Of a stretch of 64,000 nt of DNA, positions 8,527 to 17,469 are shown one piece after another. A model generated the notes under the pieces. It had not been told where the DNA came from, made no database searches, and saw only the letters and a program-made list of their open reading frames with translations. Each line of letters begins with the position of its first letter. Within the stretch, counting starts at the first letter, position 1. The stretch comes from Clostridia bacterium (GTDB taxonomy: Bacteria; Bacillota; Clostridia; Oscillospirales; Acutalibacteraceae). The stretch lies in the NCBI GenBank assembly GCA_017434855.1, contig JAFRUA010000031.1, forward strand, positions 1-64,000, in the 5' to 3' direction. The position numbers were made by a program, and so were the translations under genes.

Positions 8527-9613
8527 GTCGCTTCCGTGTGAAAATCAGGCGCTCTCGGTCCAGCAGCAACAGCAAACACATGGCGAGTATCCCCGCCCCC
8601 ACGGCAAACGAGGTCTTGCGGGCCGGGACCGGCGCTGCACCGGCAAAGAGCATCACGCTTTGCGTGACCGGGAACACGCGCAGCAGTCCATGGCACACCG
8701 CGCCGCACAACGCCGCATGCAGCAGCCGAAACAGCATAAAACGCCACAGCGGCAGCTTTGCCGCCGCCAGGCTGCCCAGCACCTGACAGTGGGTACACAC
8801 GCCGCCCCAGGCAAGCACCGCCGCCAGCACGGGCAGCGGCACCGCCCCGGCGCAGCGCACAACGCCGCTTGTGACCTCAAACGCGGCGGCCGCCGCCATC
8901 GCGGCCCCGGACGGCAAGGTCAGTTCATCCATCAAGCCAAGCAGCGCCGCGCAAAAGCAGACCCAGCCGCAAACGGACAGCATCGCCCGGGTACTGTCGT
9001 CCACTGCGGCAGACAGCAGCATGCCGACGGGCCGCGGCGCTTTCGGCTTCAGCGCAACGGTCGGCTGCGGCTCGTCATGCACAAAGCGGGCCGTCACCAG
9101 CCCGAGCAGCAGCGCAGACAAAACCGCCGAAGCATACAGCAAAACACCCGCTTTTCGGCTGTGCAGCAGATCGCTGCCCACGGCGCTCATCACAAACGCC
9201 GGCCCGGGGCAGACGCAAAACCCCAGCAGCCGCCGCGCCTGTGCAGAAGTCAGATGCTTTTCGGCCAGTAATGTTCCGGTCAATGCCGCACCCACCGGGT
9301 AGCCGCCGATCAGCGAGAACAAAACGACAAACGCGCAGCAGCGCGGCAGCCGCAGCAACCGCAGCGTTCCGCCGTCCCCCTGCCGCCCGTCCGCCGTCAG
9401 GCGTAAAAAGAATGACGACAAGATCATAAACGGAAGCAGCGATGGCAGCAGTGTTGTTGCGCACAGCGTCATGCCGTTCACAAACCCCGCCTTTGCCGCA
9501 CCGGGCGCCGCCAAAAGCGCCCCGCAGCCGAACACGACCAGCCCGCCGGCTGCCGCCGTACCCACCGGCCGGCAAAGCAGCACGCCGAACGGCCGGTGTT
9601 TTTCCATTTTCAT
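8504..9613 (-). CDS. ylbJ: Sporulation integral membrane protein YlbJ-like
   Basis: 369 residues with eight or more hydrophobic helices. The family landmarks are present: 'LLPSLLPFMILSSFF' after the first helices, 'GGYPVGA' and 'CPGPAFV' in the middle. The YlbJ/nucleoside-recognition (Gate) fold is inferred. In Bacillus subtilis YlbJ is a mother-cell sporulation protein needed for spore resistance. The divergent neighbours yqfC and yqfD are also mother-cell genes. GGGAGGG lies before the ATG, and a CATAGACT motif upstream looks like a sigma-E -10. Confidence 0.85.
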   Translation of the reverse strand: MKMEKHRPFGVLLCRPVGTAAAGGLVVFGCGALLAAPGAAKAGFVNGMTLCATTLLPSLLPFMILSSFFLRLTADGRQGDGGTLRLLRLPRCCAFVVLFSLIGGYPVGAALTGTLLAEKHLTSAQARRLLGFCVCPGPAFVMSAVGSDLLHSRKAGVLLYASAVLSALLLGLVTARFVHDEPQPTVALKPKAPRPVGMLLSAAVDDSTRAMLSVCGWVCFCAALLGLMDELTLPSGAAMAAAAAFEVTSGVVRCAGAVPLPVLAAVLAWGGVCTHCQVLGSLAAAKLPLWRFMLFRLLHAALCGAVCHGLLRVFPVTQSVMLFAGAAPVPARKTSFAVGAGILAMCLLLLLDRERLIFTRKRLEKSVKT

Positions 9614-9631
9614 AGGTATCCCTCCCGCTGC

Positions 9632-9677
9632 AGTCTATGAAGAACGACGGATAAATAGACGCGCCGGTGCATAAGCT
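9632..9677. promoter_or_regulatory. Divergent sigma-E-like promoter region, ylbJ / yqfC
   Basis: Plus strand: GGATAAA (9649-9655), 14-bp spacer, CATAAGCT (9670-9677), close to the sigma-E pattern of an ATA-type -35 and CATA-type -10. Minus strand: CATAGACT (9639-9632) toward ylbJ, with only a poor -35. The fit with the sporulation genes on both sides is the main support. Confidence 0.5.
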
Positions 9678-9698
9678 GAAATGAAATGGGGTGATCGC

Positions 9699-9968
9699 AT
9701 GCTGCATCCGGCCGGGCCGCGCCGTTTGCGCGCCGCGCTTGAAACCGAAGCTTTGCTTCAAACGCCGCAGGTGACGCTGCTGCGCAACAGCGAGGCGATC
9801 GTGGAGGGCTGCGCCGGCGTTTTGCGGTACGATGAAACCGCCGTCACGCTCAATTGCCCGCCGCTGATGCTGGAACTGACCGGCTTTGACCTGCGGCTGG
9901 ACCGGCTGCAAAACGGCGATCTGCGTGTCAGCGGCACCGTGACCGCGCTCCAACTATCCGAGCTTTGA
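9699..9968 (+). CDS. yqfC: Sporulation protein YqfC
   Basis: 89-residue member of the YabP/YqfC family, small mother-cell proteins of spore formation. Typical features are 'VTLLRNSEAIVEGC' followed by beta strands 'GVLRYDE' and 'RVSGTVTALQ'. I place the start at ATG 9699 because GGGGTGA precedes it by the right distance; the ATG at 9681 has no ribosome site. It ends 9 bases before yqfD. Confidence 0.88.
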   Translation: MLHPAGPRRLRAALETEALLQTPQVTLLRNSEAIVEGCAGVLRYDETAVTLNCPPLMLELTGFDLRLDRLQNGDLRVSGTVTALQLSEL

Positions 9969-9977
9969 GGTGGGCGT

Positions 9978-11162
9978 ATGCGTTCTTTGTTCTGGCTGCG
10001 GTTTTTGCGCGGCGGCGTTCGCTTTTCCGCAGCGGGCGGGTTTTGCGAACGGTTCATCAATCTTTGCCATGTGCGCGGCATCCGCGTGCACGATCTTCAT
10101 ATGCAAGCCAACGCCCTGTCCGGCTGCGTGGGCTGCCGGGACTATCGCCGGATGCGCCTGATCGCGCGGCAAAGCGGCATGGTGCTGCACGCCGAAGAAA
10201 AGATCGGTCTGCCGTTTTTTCTGCACCGATATGAAAAACGGCGGATGCTGCCCATTGCCGGCGGCGTCTGTTTTGTGCTGCTGTGGCTGCTGTCCGGCTG
10301 CATCTGGAGCGTGGACGTTGCCGGCGGCAGCGCCGTGCCGCGCGAGTCCATGCTGGCCGTGATGGCAGAAAACGGGCTGCGCCCCGGCGTGTGGCGAAAG
10401 CGGGTCAACAGCGCCGCCCTGACCCAGGCGGCCATGAACGCCTTCAACGGAAAGCTGGCCTGGGCGGCCGTCAACATCGACGCGTCGCGCGTCGTGATCG
10501 AAACGCGCGATTACATTCCGCCGGATGCGGACGAGACCTATGGCGACCCTTGCAATCTGGTCGCCGACTTTGACGGGCTGCTGCTGTCGATCGAGGTCCA
10601 CAGCGGCAAAAAAGCCAACCAGGAGGGCAACGGCGTCAAACAAGGCGATCTGCTCATCAGCGGCGTGACCGAAAACCGCTATGGCAAACAATTCTTTTAT
10701 GAGGCGCGCGGCATCGTCACCGCCATTCACAGCGACGTTGTCACCCTCACGCGGCCGCTGCGGCACTCCACACTTCCGATACAGAAAACAACCCGGCGCT
10801 TCAAGCTGCAATGTCTGCATGTGGCGCTGCCGCCGGGCCGGCTGAAAGCGAACGACCGCAGCAGTCTGTTTCAACGGGACCGGCAGCTTTGCAGCGGCGA
10901 CGTCTCGCTGCCGCTGACGCTGACCGAAACGACCCGCGCGTCCTATGGCAGCCCGACCCCGACCGACGAAGCGGTGGGCGCGGCGCTGCTGTTTGACGAT
11001 TTCACCGCCCTGTGCCACCGGCGATACGGCAACACCACCCTGCTTTCACAAACGCTGCGCGTGGTGCAGACCGGCGACAGCCTGACCGTGCGGCAAAAGG
11101 CACGCTGCATCGACTTTATGGGTACGCCGCAAAAAATCCAAAGAACCGGCGACGGCACTTGA
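9978..11162 (+). CDS. yqfD: Sporulation protein YqfD
   Basis: 394 residues, normal for YqfD. The N-terminal cytoplasmic part contains 'NALSGCVGCRDYRRM'-type sequence, one membrane helix lies near residues 94-112, and a long extracytoplasmic domain follows. It forms the usual yqfC-yqfD pair under the sigma-E-like promoter. In most Firmicutes phoH and ybeY follow directly. Here they lie about 5 kb upstream in a separate operon and a MATE transporter follows instead, so the ancestral cluster has been split. Confidence 0.88.
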   Translation: MRSLFWLRFLRGGVRFSAAGGFCERFINLCHVRGIRVHDLHMQANALSGCVGCRDYRRMRLIARQSGMVLHAEEKIGLPFFLHRYEKRRMLPIAGGVCFVLLWLLSGCIWSVDVAGGSAVPRESMLAVMAENGLRPGVWRKRVNSAALTQAAMNAFNGKLAWAAVNIDASRVVIETRDYIPPDADETYGDPCNLVADFDGLLLSIEVHSGKKANQEGNGVKQGDLLISGVTENRYGKQFFYEARGIVTAIHSDVVTLTRPLRHSTLPIQKTTRRFKLQCLHVALPPGRLKANDRSSLFQRDRQLCSGDVSLPLTLTETTRASYGSPTPTDEAVGAALLFDDFTALCHRRYGNTTLLSQTLRVVQTGDSLTVRQKARCIDFMGTPQKIQRTGDGT

Positions 11163-11187
11163 CAGCGTTGCGGCTTTCCATTATAAT
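11159..11187 (+). promoter_or_regulatory. Sigma-A promoter for MATE-GH3 operon
   Basis: TTGACA (11159-11164), 17-bp spacer, TATAAT (11182-11187), starting at the yqfD stop. Confidence 0.88.
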
Positions 11188-11232
11188 AAAACAGATCATT
11201 CCAATGGAAACCATTGTCCTTTCGGAGGCCCT

Positions 11233-12675
11233 ATGCTGTCAACCCATCTTGGCGACAAAGCGTTCTGGCGCACCGCGCTGCGGCTGGCGCTGCCGATCGC
11301 CTTTCAGAATATGCTCACCGGCTCGTTTGCCCTCATCGACACGATGATGGTCAGCCGCCTTGGCGACGTGTCACTGTCCGCCGTCGGAATGGCGGGGCAA
11401 TGGAGCTGGTTCATGACCATCATCACCTTTGGCGTCTGCTCCGGCATGTCGGTCTTTGCCGCACAGTACTGGGGCATCAGGGACCTCAAAGGCATGCGCC
11501 GCGTGCTTGGGCTGGCGCTGGTGATCGGCGTTTCGATCAGCCTGCTGTTTCTGATCGGCGCCGTCAGCTTTCCGGAGCGGATCATCCGTCTGTTCAACCA
11601 GGACCCGCGTGTGGTTGCCGAAGCGGTGCGATACATCCGCATCGCCTGCTTTTCCTATCCCGCTGTGGTGCTGAACCTGATCCTCTCTGCCTTTTTGCGC
11701 AACATTGAAAAGGTGCGCGTGCCGATGTATGTGGCGCTGGTCACCACGGCGCTCAATGCGTTTTTGAACTACGGCTTCATCTTCGGCGCGTTTTTCTTTC
11801 CAAAGCTCGGCGTGCGCGGCGCTGCGGTCGCCACCTGCATTTCCGCATGGACAGGCCCGGTGCTGCTGCTGCTGATTTCCCTGCTGCAGCGCAATCACAT
11901 GGTGCAGTGCCCGCAGGACCTGCTGTCGTTCCGCCGCAGCCACATTGCGGCGTTCTTCAAACGCGCCGCCCCGGTCATGCTCAACGAATTTGTGTGGGGC
12001 CTGGGCGTCGTCGTGATGCAGATGATCTATTCCAACATGGGATATGAATATTATGCCGCCGTTGCGATTCTGAAAACGTTTGTGGACCTGTCGTTTGCGT
12101 TCTTTGTCGGACTGGGCAACGCCTGTGTCATCATGGTCGGCAAATCCGTCGGCGCAGGCAGAATCGAACAAAGCCTGGCCGACGCCCGGCGGTTCGCGCT
12201 GCTGGTACCGCTGCTTTCGCTTTTTGCGGGGCTGCTGCTGGCGGTGTTCCGCGCGCCGCTGGTGGCCACCTTCAACCTTTCCGACAACATCTCGCCGCGC
12301 ACGGTGGAAACGGCGCTGGCCATCACGCTGTTTTGTGCTCTGGAGCTGGCGCTGCGCAACGTCGCCTATATTCAGGTGGTTGGCATTTTTCGCTCCGGCG
12401 GCGACACCTTCTATGGCATGGTGTGCGACATCGGCAGCCTGTGGGCCTTTGCCATCCCTGCGGCGGCACTTTGCGCCTATGTGTTTCATCTGCCGTTCCT
12501 AACCGTGTTCATCATCGCGTACCTGGTGGAGGACATTCCGAAAACCGTTCTCTGCCTGCACCGGTTCTTTTCCAACAAATGGCTCAAGCCCGTCACCGCA
12601 GAGGGACGCGCCGGGCTGGAAGCTTTTCGACAATCAAAACAACAACGTCTGCCCGCTTCCGGCGGCCAGGCATAG
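11233..12675 (+). CDS. MATE family efflux transporter
   Basis: 480-residue multidrug/toxin extrusion antiporter with the expected twelve hydrophobic helices and two-fold repeat. It opens with 'LRLALPIAFQNMLTGSF' and 'DTMMVSRLG' and has 'LNLILSAFLRN' in helix 4-5, all typical of Na+ or H+-driven MATE proteins of the NorM/DinF superfamily. It sits 12 bases upstream of the GH3-CofE fusion gene and shares its promoter, so its substrate may be linked to that enzyme. Confidence 0.93.
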   Translation: MLSTHLGDKAFWRTALRLALPIAFQNMLTGSFALIDTMMVSRLGDVSLSAVGMAGQWSWFMTIITFGVCSGMSVFAAQYWGIRDLKGMRRVLGLALVIGVSISLLFLIGAVSFPERIIRLFNQDPRVVAEAVRYIRIACFSYPAVVLNLILSAFLRNIEKVRVPMYVALVTTALNAFLNYGFIFGAFFFPKLGVRGAAVATCISAWTGPVLLLLISLLQRNHMVQCPQDLLSFRRSHIAAFFKRAAPVMLNEFVWGLGVVVMQMIYSNMGYEYYAAVAILKTFVDLSFAFFVGLGNACVIMVGKSVGAGRIEQSLADARRFALLVPLLSLFAGLLLAVFRAPLVATFNLSDNISPRTVETALAITLFCALELALRNVAYIQVVGIFRSGGDTFYGMVCDIGSLWAFAIPAAALCAYVFHLPFLTVFIIAYLVEDIPKTVLCLHRFFSNKWLKPVTAEGRAGLEAFRQSKQQRLPASGGQA

Positions 12676-12687
12676 GAGGTTTCATTC

Positions 12688-15600
12688 ATGGAACTTGTCA
12701 ACAAAATCAAGACCAAAACCGGCCGCCTGATCTCGGCGGCATTCAACGCCGTGGCGCAGACCGGCAGCACGCCGCCCGTGGCCGGCAGCGCACCGACCGA
12801 CGAAATCAAGGCCCTGGCCCGGCAGGCGGGCGCCGAGGGCATTGTTTTGCTGCGCAATGAAAAGGAGACGCTGCCGCTGAAGCGGGACGCCGTGGTCAGC
12901 GTCTTCGGGCGGGTCCAGACCGACTTTTTCTTTGTCGGCTACGGCTCCGGCGGCGACGTCAACGTGCCGTATAAAATCAATCTGCTTGACGGTCTGCGCG
13001 CAAACGAACACATTCAGGTCAACGAAACGCTGGCCGCCGTCTATGAAGCGTGGACAACGGCCAACCCGGTCGACGATGGCTACTGGGGCCACTGGCCGCT
13101 GTGCTATGACGAAATGCCCGTATCGGACAAGCTGGTCCGTGAAGCACGCGCACAGGGCGACACCGCGCTGGTCGTCATCGGCCGCAGCGCCGGCGAGGAC
13201 CGCGACAGCCTGTTGAAGCCGGGCAGCTATTATCTCACCAAAGAGGAACGCACCCTTTTGGAGCGTGTGACCGCCCGGTTCCCGAAGGTGGCCGTGCTGC
13301 TCAACTGCGGCAGCATCATGGACATGGGCTGGCTGGCCGATTTCGGCGAGCGCATCACCGCCGTGCTGTATGTCTGGCAAAACGGAATGGAAAGCGGCAA
13401 CAGCATCGCGGACGTGCTGAGCGGCGCGGTTTCGCCGTGCGGCAAGCTGGCCGACACCATCGCCGACCGCTATGAAAGCTATCCCTGCGCGCGGTATTTC
13501 GGCGACCGCGACGTCAACGTGTATGCCGAAGATATCTATGTCGGCTATCGCTTTTTCGAGACATTTGCCAGAAGTCATGTGCTGTTCCCCTTCGGCTTCG
13601 GCCTGAGCTACACCGATTTTTCTTTGACCGTCACACGCACGCGCGTCAGTGGCGACAGCGTCAGCCTTTGGGTCGAGGTCAAAAACACCGGCGAGCGCTA
13701 CTGCGGCAAGCAGGTCGTACAGGCCTACCTCAGCGCGCCGCAGGGTCTGCTCGGCAAACCGCTGCGCAGCCTCGTCGCCTTTGAAAAGACCAAAACCCTT
13801 GCGCCGGGCGAAACGCAAAAGCTCCGGCTCGATTTTTCGCTTTCGGACTGCGCCGCCTTTGACGACAGCGGCTGCACCGGGCACCGCAACGCCTATGTGC
13901 TGGAAAAAGGAGCTTATGAAATCTTTGTCGGCGCCGACGTGCGTGCGGCGCAAAGGGTGCGCGTCATCCATGTGCCGGCGCTGCGCGTGGTGCGGCAGTG
14001 CGAAGCGATCTGCACGCCGAACCCGGATCACCCCTTTGAGCGCCTGGTGCCCGCGGCAGACAAAACCGGCGTGCTGCGCCCCATGACCCGGCGCGCCCCG
14101 GCGGGCGGCGCCGATCTGCGCCGCCGCATTCTGGATCGCCGACCGCTTGACATTCCGCAGACCGGCGACCTCGGGTTCACGCTGGACGACGTGCGCACCG
14201 GACGCATCACCCTGAACGGCTTCATCGCGCAGCTTGATTTTGACGAGCTGGAGGCCATCACCCGCGGCGACTACACCATGGGCAGTCCGCTTGGCGCGGC
14301 AGGCAACGCGGGCGCCATCGGCGGCGTGCTGCCCGCGCTGCGGGCCAAAGGCATCCCGGCCGTCATCACCACCGACGGCCCGTCCGGCATCCGGTTGTCA
14401 GAGACCTGCTCGCTGCTGCCCAACGGCGTGGCGCTGGCGTGCACATTCAATCAGGACCTGGTGGAGGCTTTGTTTGCGGCCTTATCCGAAGAAATGACCC
14501 GAAAGGGCAGCGACATTCTGCTGGCCCCGGGCATGAACATCCACCGCAGCCCGCTGTGCGGGCGGAATTTCGAGTACTTTTCCGAGGACCCGCTGCTGAC
14601 CGGCAAGATCGCCGCCGCCTATGTGCGCGGGGTGCAGACCTGCGGCCACTCCGCCTGCCCAAAACACTTTGCGTGCAACAATCAGGAAACCAACCGCACC
14701 CACAACGATTCCCGCGTGTCACAGCGCGCGCTGCGTGAGATCTATCTGCGCGGCTTTGAGATCTGCGTCAAAGAGGCCAAGCCGAAAAACCTCATGACCT
14801 CCTATAACAAGATCAACGGCGTCTGGGCGCATTACAACTACGACCTGTGCCAGACCGTCCTGCGCGGCGAATGGGGCTATGAGGGCTGCGTCATAACCGA
14901 CTGGTGGATGCGCAGTGATGAATCTCATGAATTTGCCGGCGTCCACGATCAGGGCTACCGCATCCGCGCACGGGTGGACGTCCTCATGCCGGGCGGCCCG
15001 CGCACCGGAAAGCGCACGCCGGACGGCACGCTGAAACGCAGCATGTCCGCCAAGGACGGCGTCACCTTTGGCGAAATGCAGCGCTGCGCCAAGGACGTGC
15101 TGACCATGATCCTCGCGCTGAAGCCGACGCCGGGCAAACCCCTTTGCGTCCAGACAAAGTTCGGCGCGTTTGCCCGCAAGCCCATCCGCACCCATGTCAT
15201 TCAGAAGGACGACGCGCTGTGCGAGCTGATGGATCGCTATGTCGTCGGCAAGGTAAACCCGGACGATTATCTGTTCATCAGTGAAAAGGTCGTCGCCATC
15301 ACCCAGGGGCGCGCCTTTGACATCGGCGACATCCGGCCGTCGTCGCTGGCAAAGCTGCTTAGCAGGTGCGTTCACAAGTCCCAGTACGGCATCGGGCTCG
15401 GCTCGCCTTGGACGATGGAGCTGGCGCTGCGCGACGTCGGCGTGCCCAGAATGCTGCTGGCCGCCGTGTCTGCCGCCGTGACCAAACCCTTTGGAATACG
15501 CGGCGTCTTTTATCGCGTCGCCGGCGAAAAGGCCCGCGCCATCGACGGCCCCTGCGACTGCACCATTCCGCCATACAATCACTATGCGAAGCTGTCGCCC

Positions 15601-15825
15601 GCCGACCCTGACAAGGTCGCCGCAGAGCTTGCCGCACAGATCGGCTGCCGCACGGTCGTGATCGACGCCAACGACTTCGGCGTGGAAGTGCTGGGCCGCA
15701 GCGACAAAAGCATACCCGTCGATTTTTGCAAGGCGGTGTTTCTCGACAATCCGCTCGGCCAGTCGGCGCAGTCCACGCCGCTTGCCGTGGTCAGCAAAGG
15801 CGCAGCCGCGCCTGCGCTCTGCTGA
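12688..15825 (+). CDS. Domain-permuted GH3 beta-glucosidase fused to a CofE-like domain
   Basis: 1045 residues, uninterrupted, ATG 12688 after AGGAGG. The GH3 domains are in permuted order, as in some rumen bacterial glucosidases. First comes the alpha/beta sandwich (about 30-270) with 'GRSAGEDRD', whose Glu is the likely acid/base. Next is 'FPFGFGLSYT' plus an FnIII-like domain (300-400), then the TIM barrel (about 490-780) with 'KHFACNNQE' and nucleophile Asp in 'VITDWW' (about 737). From about residue 814 to the end is a complete CofE-like domain, homologous along its length to the protein at 3066-3782. No signal peptide, so cytoplasmic. GH3 activity is likely; the role of the fused ligase-like domain is unknown. 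I know of no described GH3 with this partner. Confidence 0.92.
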   Translation: MELVNKIKTKTGRLISAAFNAVAQTGSTPPVAGSAPTDEIKALARQAGAEGIVLLRNEKETLPLKRDAVVSVFGRVQTDFFFVGYGSGGDVNVPYKINLLDGLRANEHIQVNETLAAVYEAWTTANPVDDGYWGHWPLCYDEMPVSDKLVREARAQGDTALVVIGRSAGEDRDSLLKPGSYYLTKEERTLLERVTARFPKVAVLLNCGSIMDMGWLADFGERITAVLYVWQNGMESGNSIADVLSGAVSPCGKLADTIADRYESYPCARYFGDRDVNVYAEDIYVGYRFFETFARSHVLFPFGFGLSYTDFSLTVTRTRVSGDSVSLWVEVKNTGERYCGKQVVQAYLSAPQGLLGKPLRSLVAFEKTKTLAPGETQKLRLDFSLSDCAAFDDSGCTGHRNAYVLEKGAYEIFVGADVRAAQRVRVIHVPALRVVRQCEAICTPNPDHPFERLVPAADKTGVLRPMTRRAPAGGADLRRRILDRRPLDIPQTGDLGFTLDDVRTGRITLNGFIAQLDFDELEAITRGDYTMGSPLGAAGNAGAIGGVLPALRAKGIPAVITTDGPSGIRLSETCSLLPNGVALACTFNQDLVEALFAALSEEMTRKGSDILLAPGMNIHRSPLCGRNFEYFSEDPLLTGKIAAAYVRGVQTCGHSACPKHFACNNQETNRTHNDSRVSQRALREIYLRGFEICVKEAKPKNLMTSYNKINGVWAHYNYDLCQTVLRGEWGYEGCVITDWWMRSDESHEFAGVHDQGYRIRARVDVLMPGGPRTGKRTPDGTLKRSMSAKDGVTFGEMQRCAKDVLTMILALKPTPGKPLCVQTKFGAFARKPIRTHVIQKDDALCELMDRYVVGKVNPDDYLFISEKVVAITQGRAFDIGDIRPSSLAKLLSRCVHKSQYGIGLGSPWTMELALRDVGVPRMLLAAVSAAVTKPFGIRGVFYRVAGEKARAIDGPCDCTIPPYNHYAKLSPADPDKVAAELAAQIGCRTVVIDANDFGVEVLGRSDKSIPVDFCKAVFLDNPLGQSAQSTPLAVVSKGAAAPALC

Positions 15826-15869
15826 AACGGACGCATCAAAAAATAATCGCCGACCGTTTGGCCGGCAGC

Positions 15870-15914
15870 AAAACGACCGGGGTCCGTCACTGGATTGCCC
15901 GGTCGCTGTTTTTT
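15870..15914. terminator. Bidirectional terminator between GH3-CofE gene and zinc operon
   Basis: CGACCGGG (15874-15881) pairs with CCCGGTCG (15898-15905), followed by TGTTTTTT on the plus strand; the minus strand reads into TTTT. Confidence 0.85.
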
Positions 15915-15931
15915 CGGTTTTGCAAATGCCG

Positions 15932-16528
15932 TCACATGGCAAAATGCTCCACGTTGACATAGACATAGTCGGTTCCTTCTTCGTCATAGGTATCGATTGT
16001 ACCCACCACGCAGATCGTTTCATAGTCCGGATAAGTCGCCGGAACCTCGTCGCCATAGAATTCTATCTGCCACGCGGCGCAGCAGCCCGTGCTGTCATAC
16101 CCGTACAGAATGTTATAGGTGGTATCCATCGATTCCACATAGTTGGCATAGCAGATGCCGGCCAGGCGCACGCGCTTGCCGCGGTACTGATCCACGTTGG
16201 TAAGGATATCGCCCATCTGCGCCGTCAGAACGTCGGCGCCCAGGCCCACCAGGTCCAGATCCACGTCATAACCGCTGAGCTTTTCGGCTGCGGTGCGCTC
16301 CGCAGCAACATTTTCGCTGACCGGCATGGACGTCGTGTCCATTGTGGTGCCGCTGTTTGACTGCGCAGGGGCGGGCGCCGCAGGGCCGGTCGTTGACTCC
16401 GTCACATCCCCGGCAGGCTGCGTTTCGTCGGAAGCGGCCGCATCAGACGACACATCCTTTTCAGACCCGCAGGCCGCCAGTGAAAAGACCAGCAGCATTG
16501 CCAACAGAATCGCAAACACTTTTTTCAT
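15932..16528 (-). CDS. Lipoprotein of the metal ABC operon
   Basis: 198 residues. A lipobox 'LAAC' at about residue 20 predicts a lipid-anchored outer-face protein, followed by a Ser/Thr/Ala-rich linker to about residue 85. The C-terminal domain looks like an OB-type beta barrel ('YRGKRVRLAG', then 'TGCCAAWQIEF'). Similar lipoproteins with a paired Cys-Cys accompany zinc transport operons in Clostridia. The start overlaps the permease stop (ATGA). It may help capture or hand over metal; this is inference from position. Confidence 0.8.
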   Translation of the reverse strand: MKKVFAILLAMLLVFSLAACGSEKDVSSDAAASDETQPAGDVTESTTGPAAPAPAQSNSGTTMDTTSMPVSENVAAERTAAEKLSGYDVDLDLVGLGADVLTAQMGDILTNVDQYRGKRVRLAGICYANYVESMDTTYNILYGYDSTGCCAAWQIEFYGDEVPATYPDYETICVVGTIDTYDEEGTDYVYVNVEHFAM

Positions 16529-17469
16529 TTTACAAACACTCCTTTTACAGCGTCAATCAGGATACAGAGCAAAAATGCGGTCAGGTCCACCACAACGATG
16601 GTGGAGCCCATCGGCGTGCCGAGCGCGGCGCCCAGCAGAATGCCGCTGACCGCGCACAGCACCGAAATGACAACGGCGCAAGCCACCACGCCGCGAAAGC
16701 TTTTGAACAGCCGCAGCGCGCACAGCGTCGGAAACACGATCAGCGCGGTGATCAGCAACGCGCCCACCAGCCGGATCGCCAACACGATCGTGATGGCGAT
16801 GATCACAGCCAGCAGCACCCGAAAAGCTTTGACGTGGGTGCCGGTCGCTTCGGCAAATGTCTCGTCAAACGTTACGGAAAAAATCTTGTTGAAAAAGAAG
16901 CTGTAGACAAAGATGACGACCAGCGCCAGGATCGCGCACAGCAGCAGGTCCTTTGCGGTCAGCATCAGGATGGACTTTTGCGTCGAGCCAAACAGGACCG
17001 AGCAGACGTCCGCGCTCAGGTTGCTTGACTGTGACACCGGCGCAAACAGATTCATCAGCAGATAACCGATCGCCAGGGCCGACACCGACAGCATGGCGAT
17101 GGCGCTGTCCCCTTTCAGCTTGGCCTTGTCACCGCGCAGCAGCAGCACCGAAATCACGATCGTCACCGGCAGCGACACCGCCATCGGCGCAATGGAAAGC
17201 ACACCCGCCACCGTCATCGCGCCAAACGCAACGTGCGACAGGCCGTCCCCGATCAGGGAATAGCGCTTGAGCACCAGCGTCACGCCCAGCAGCGCCGCGC
17301 ACAGCGCGATCAAGACGCCGGCGATGAGCGCAAAGCGCAGCATGTTTGATTGCCCGGTCAACAGCTCGCGCAGCTTTTCAGGCGCGCCTGCAAAGCCCTC
17401 TCTCAGTTTTGAAGCGACCAGCCGGATGCTGTCCCAGGTTGTCAGTGAAGCACCGTGTTGATTAGGCAT
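16525..17469 (-). CDS. znuB: Metal ABC transporter permease, ZnuB-like
   Basis: 314 residues, starting at ATG 17469, which overlaps the end of the ATPase gene by 8 bases; longer upstream frames have no ribosome site. It has about eight to nine hydrophobic helices of the ABC-3 family, with 'RYSLIGDGLSHVAFGA' (the coupling region near the ATPase) and 'ATGTHVKAFRVLLAV' further on. It forms the membrane channel for Zn2+ or Mn2+ uptake with the two genes upstream. Confidence 0.92.
   Translation of the reverse strand: MPNQHGASLTTWDSIRLVASKLREGFAGAPEKLRELLTGQSNMLRFALIAGVLIALCAALLGVTLVLKRYSLIGDGLSHVAFGAMTVAGVLSIAPMAVSLPVTIVISVLLLRGDKAKLKGDSAIAMLSVSALAIGYLLMNLFAPVSQSSNLSADVCSVLFGSTQKSILMLTAKDLLLCAILALVVIFVYSFFFNKIFSVTFDETFAEATGTHVKAFRVLLAVIIAITIVLAIRLVGALLITALIVFPTLCALRLFKSFRGVVACAVVISVLCAVSGILLGAALGTPMGSTIVVVDLTAFLLCILIDAVKGVFVK

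Noticed and set aside
3066..15825. Coenzyme F420 biosynthesis locus
   Set aside because: Only the CofE-like family is present and its core loops differ; no cofC, cofD or F420-dependent enzyme in view.
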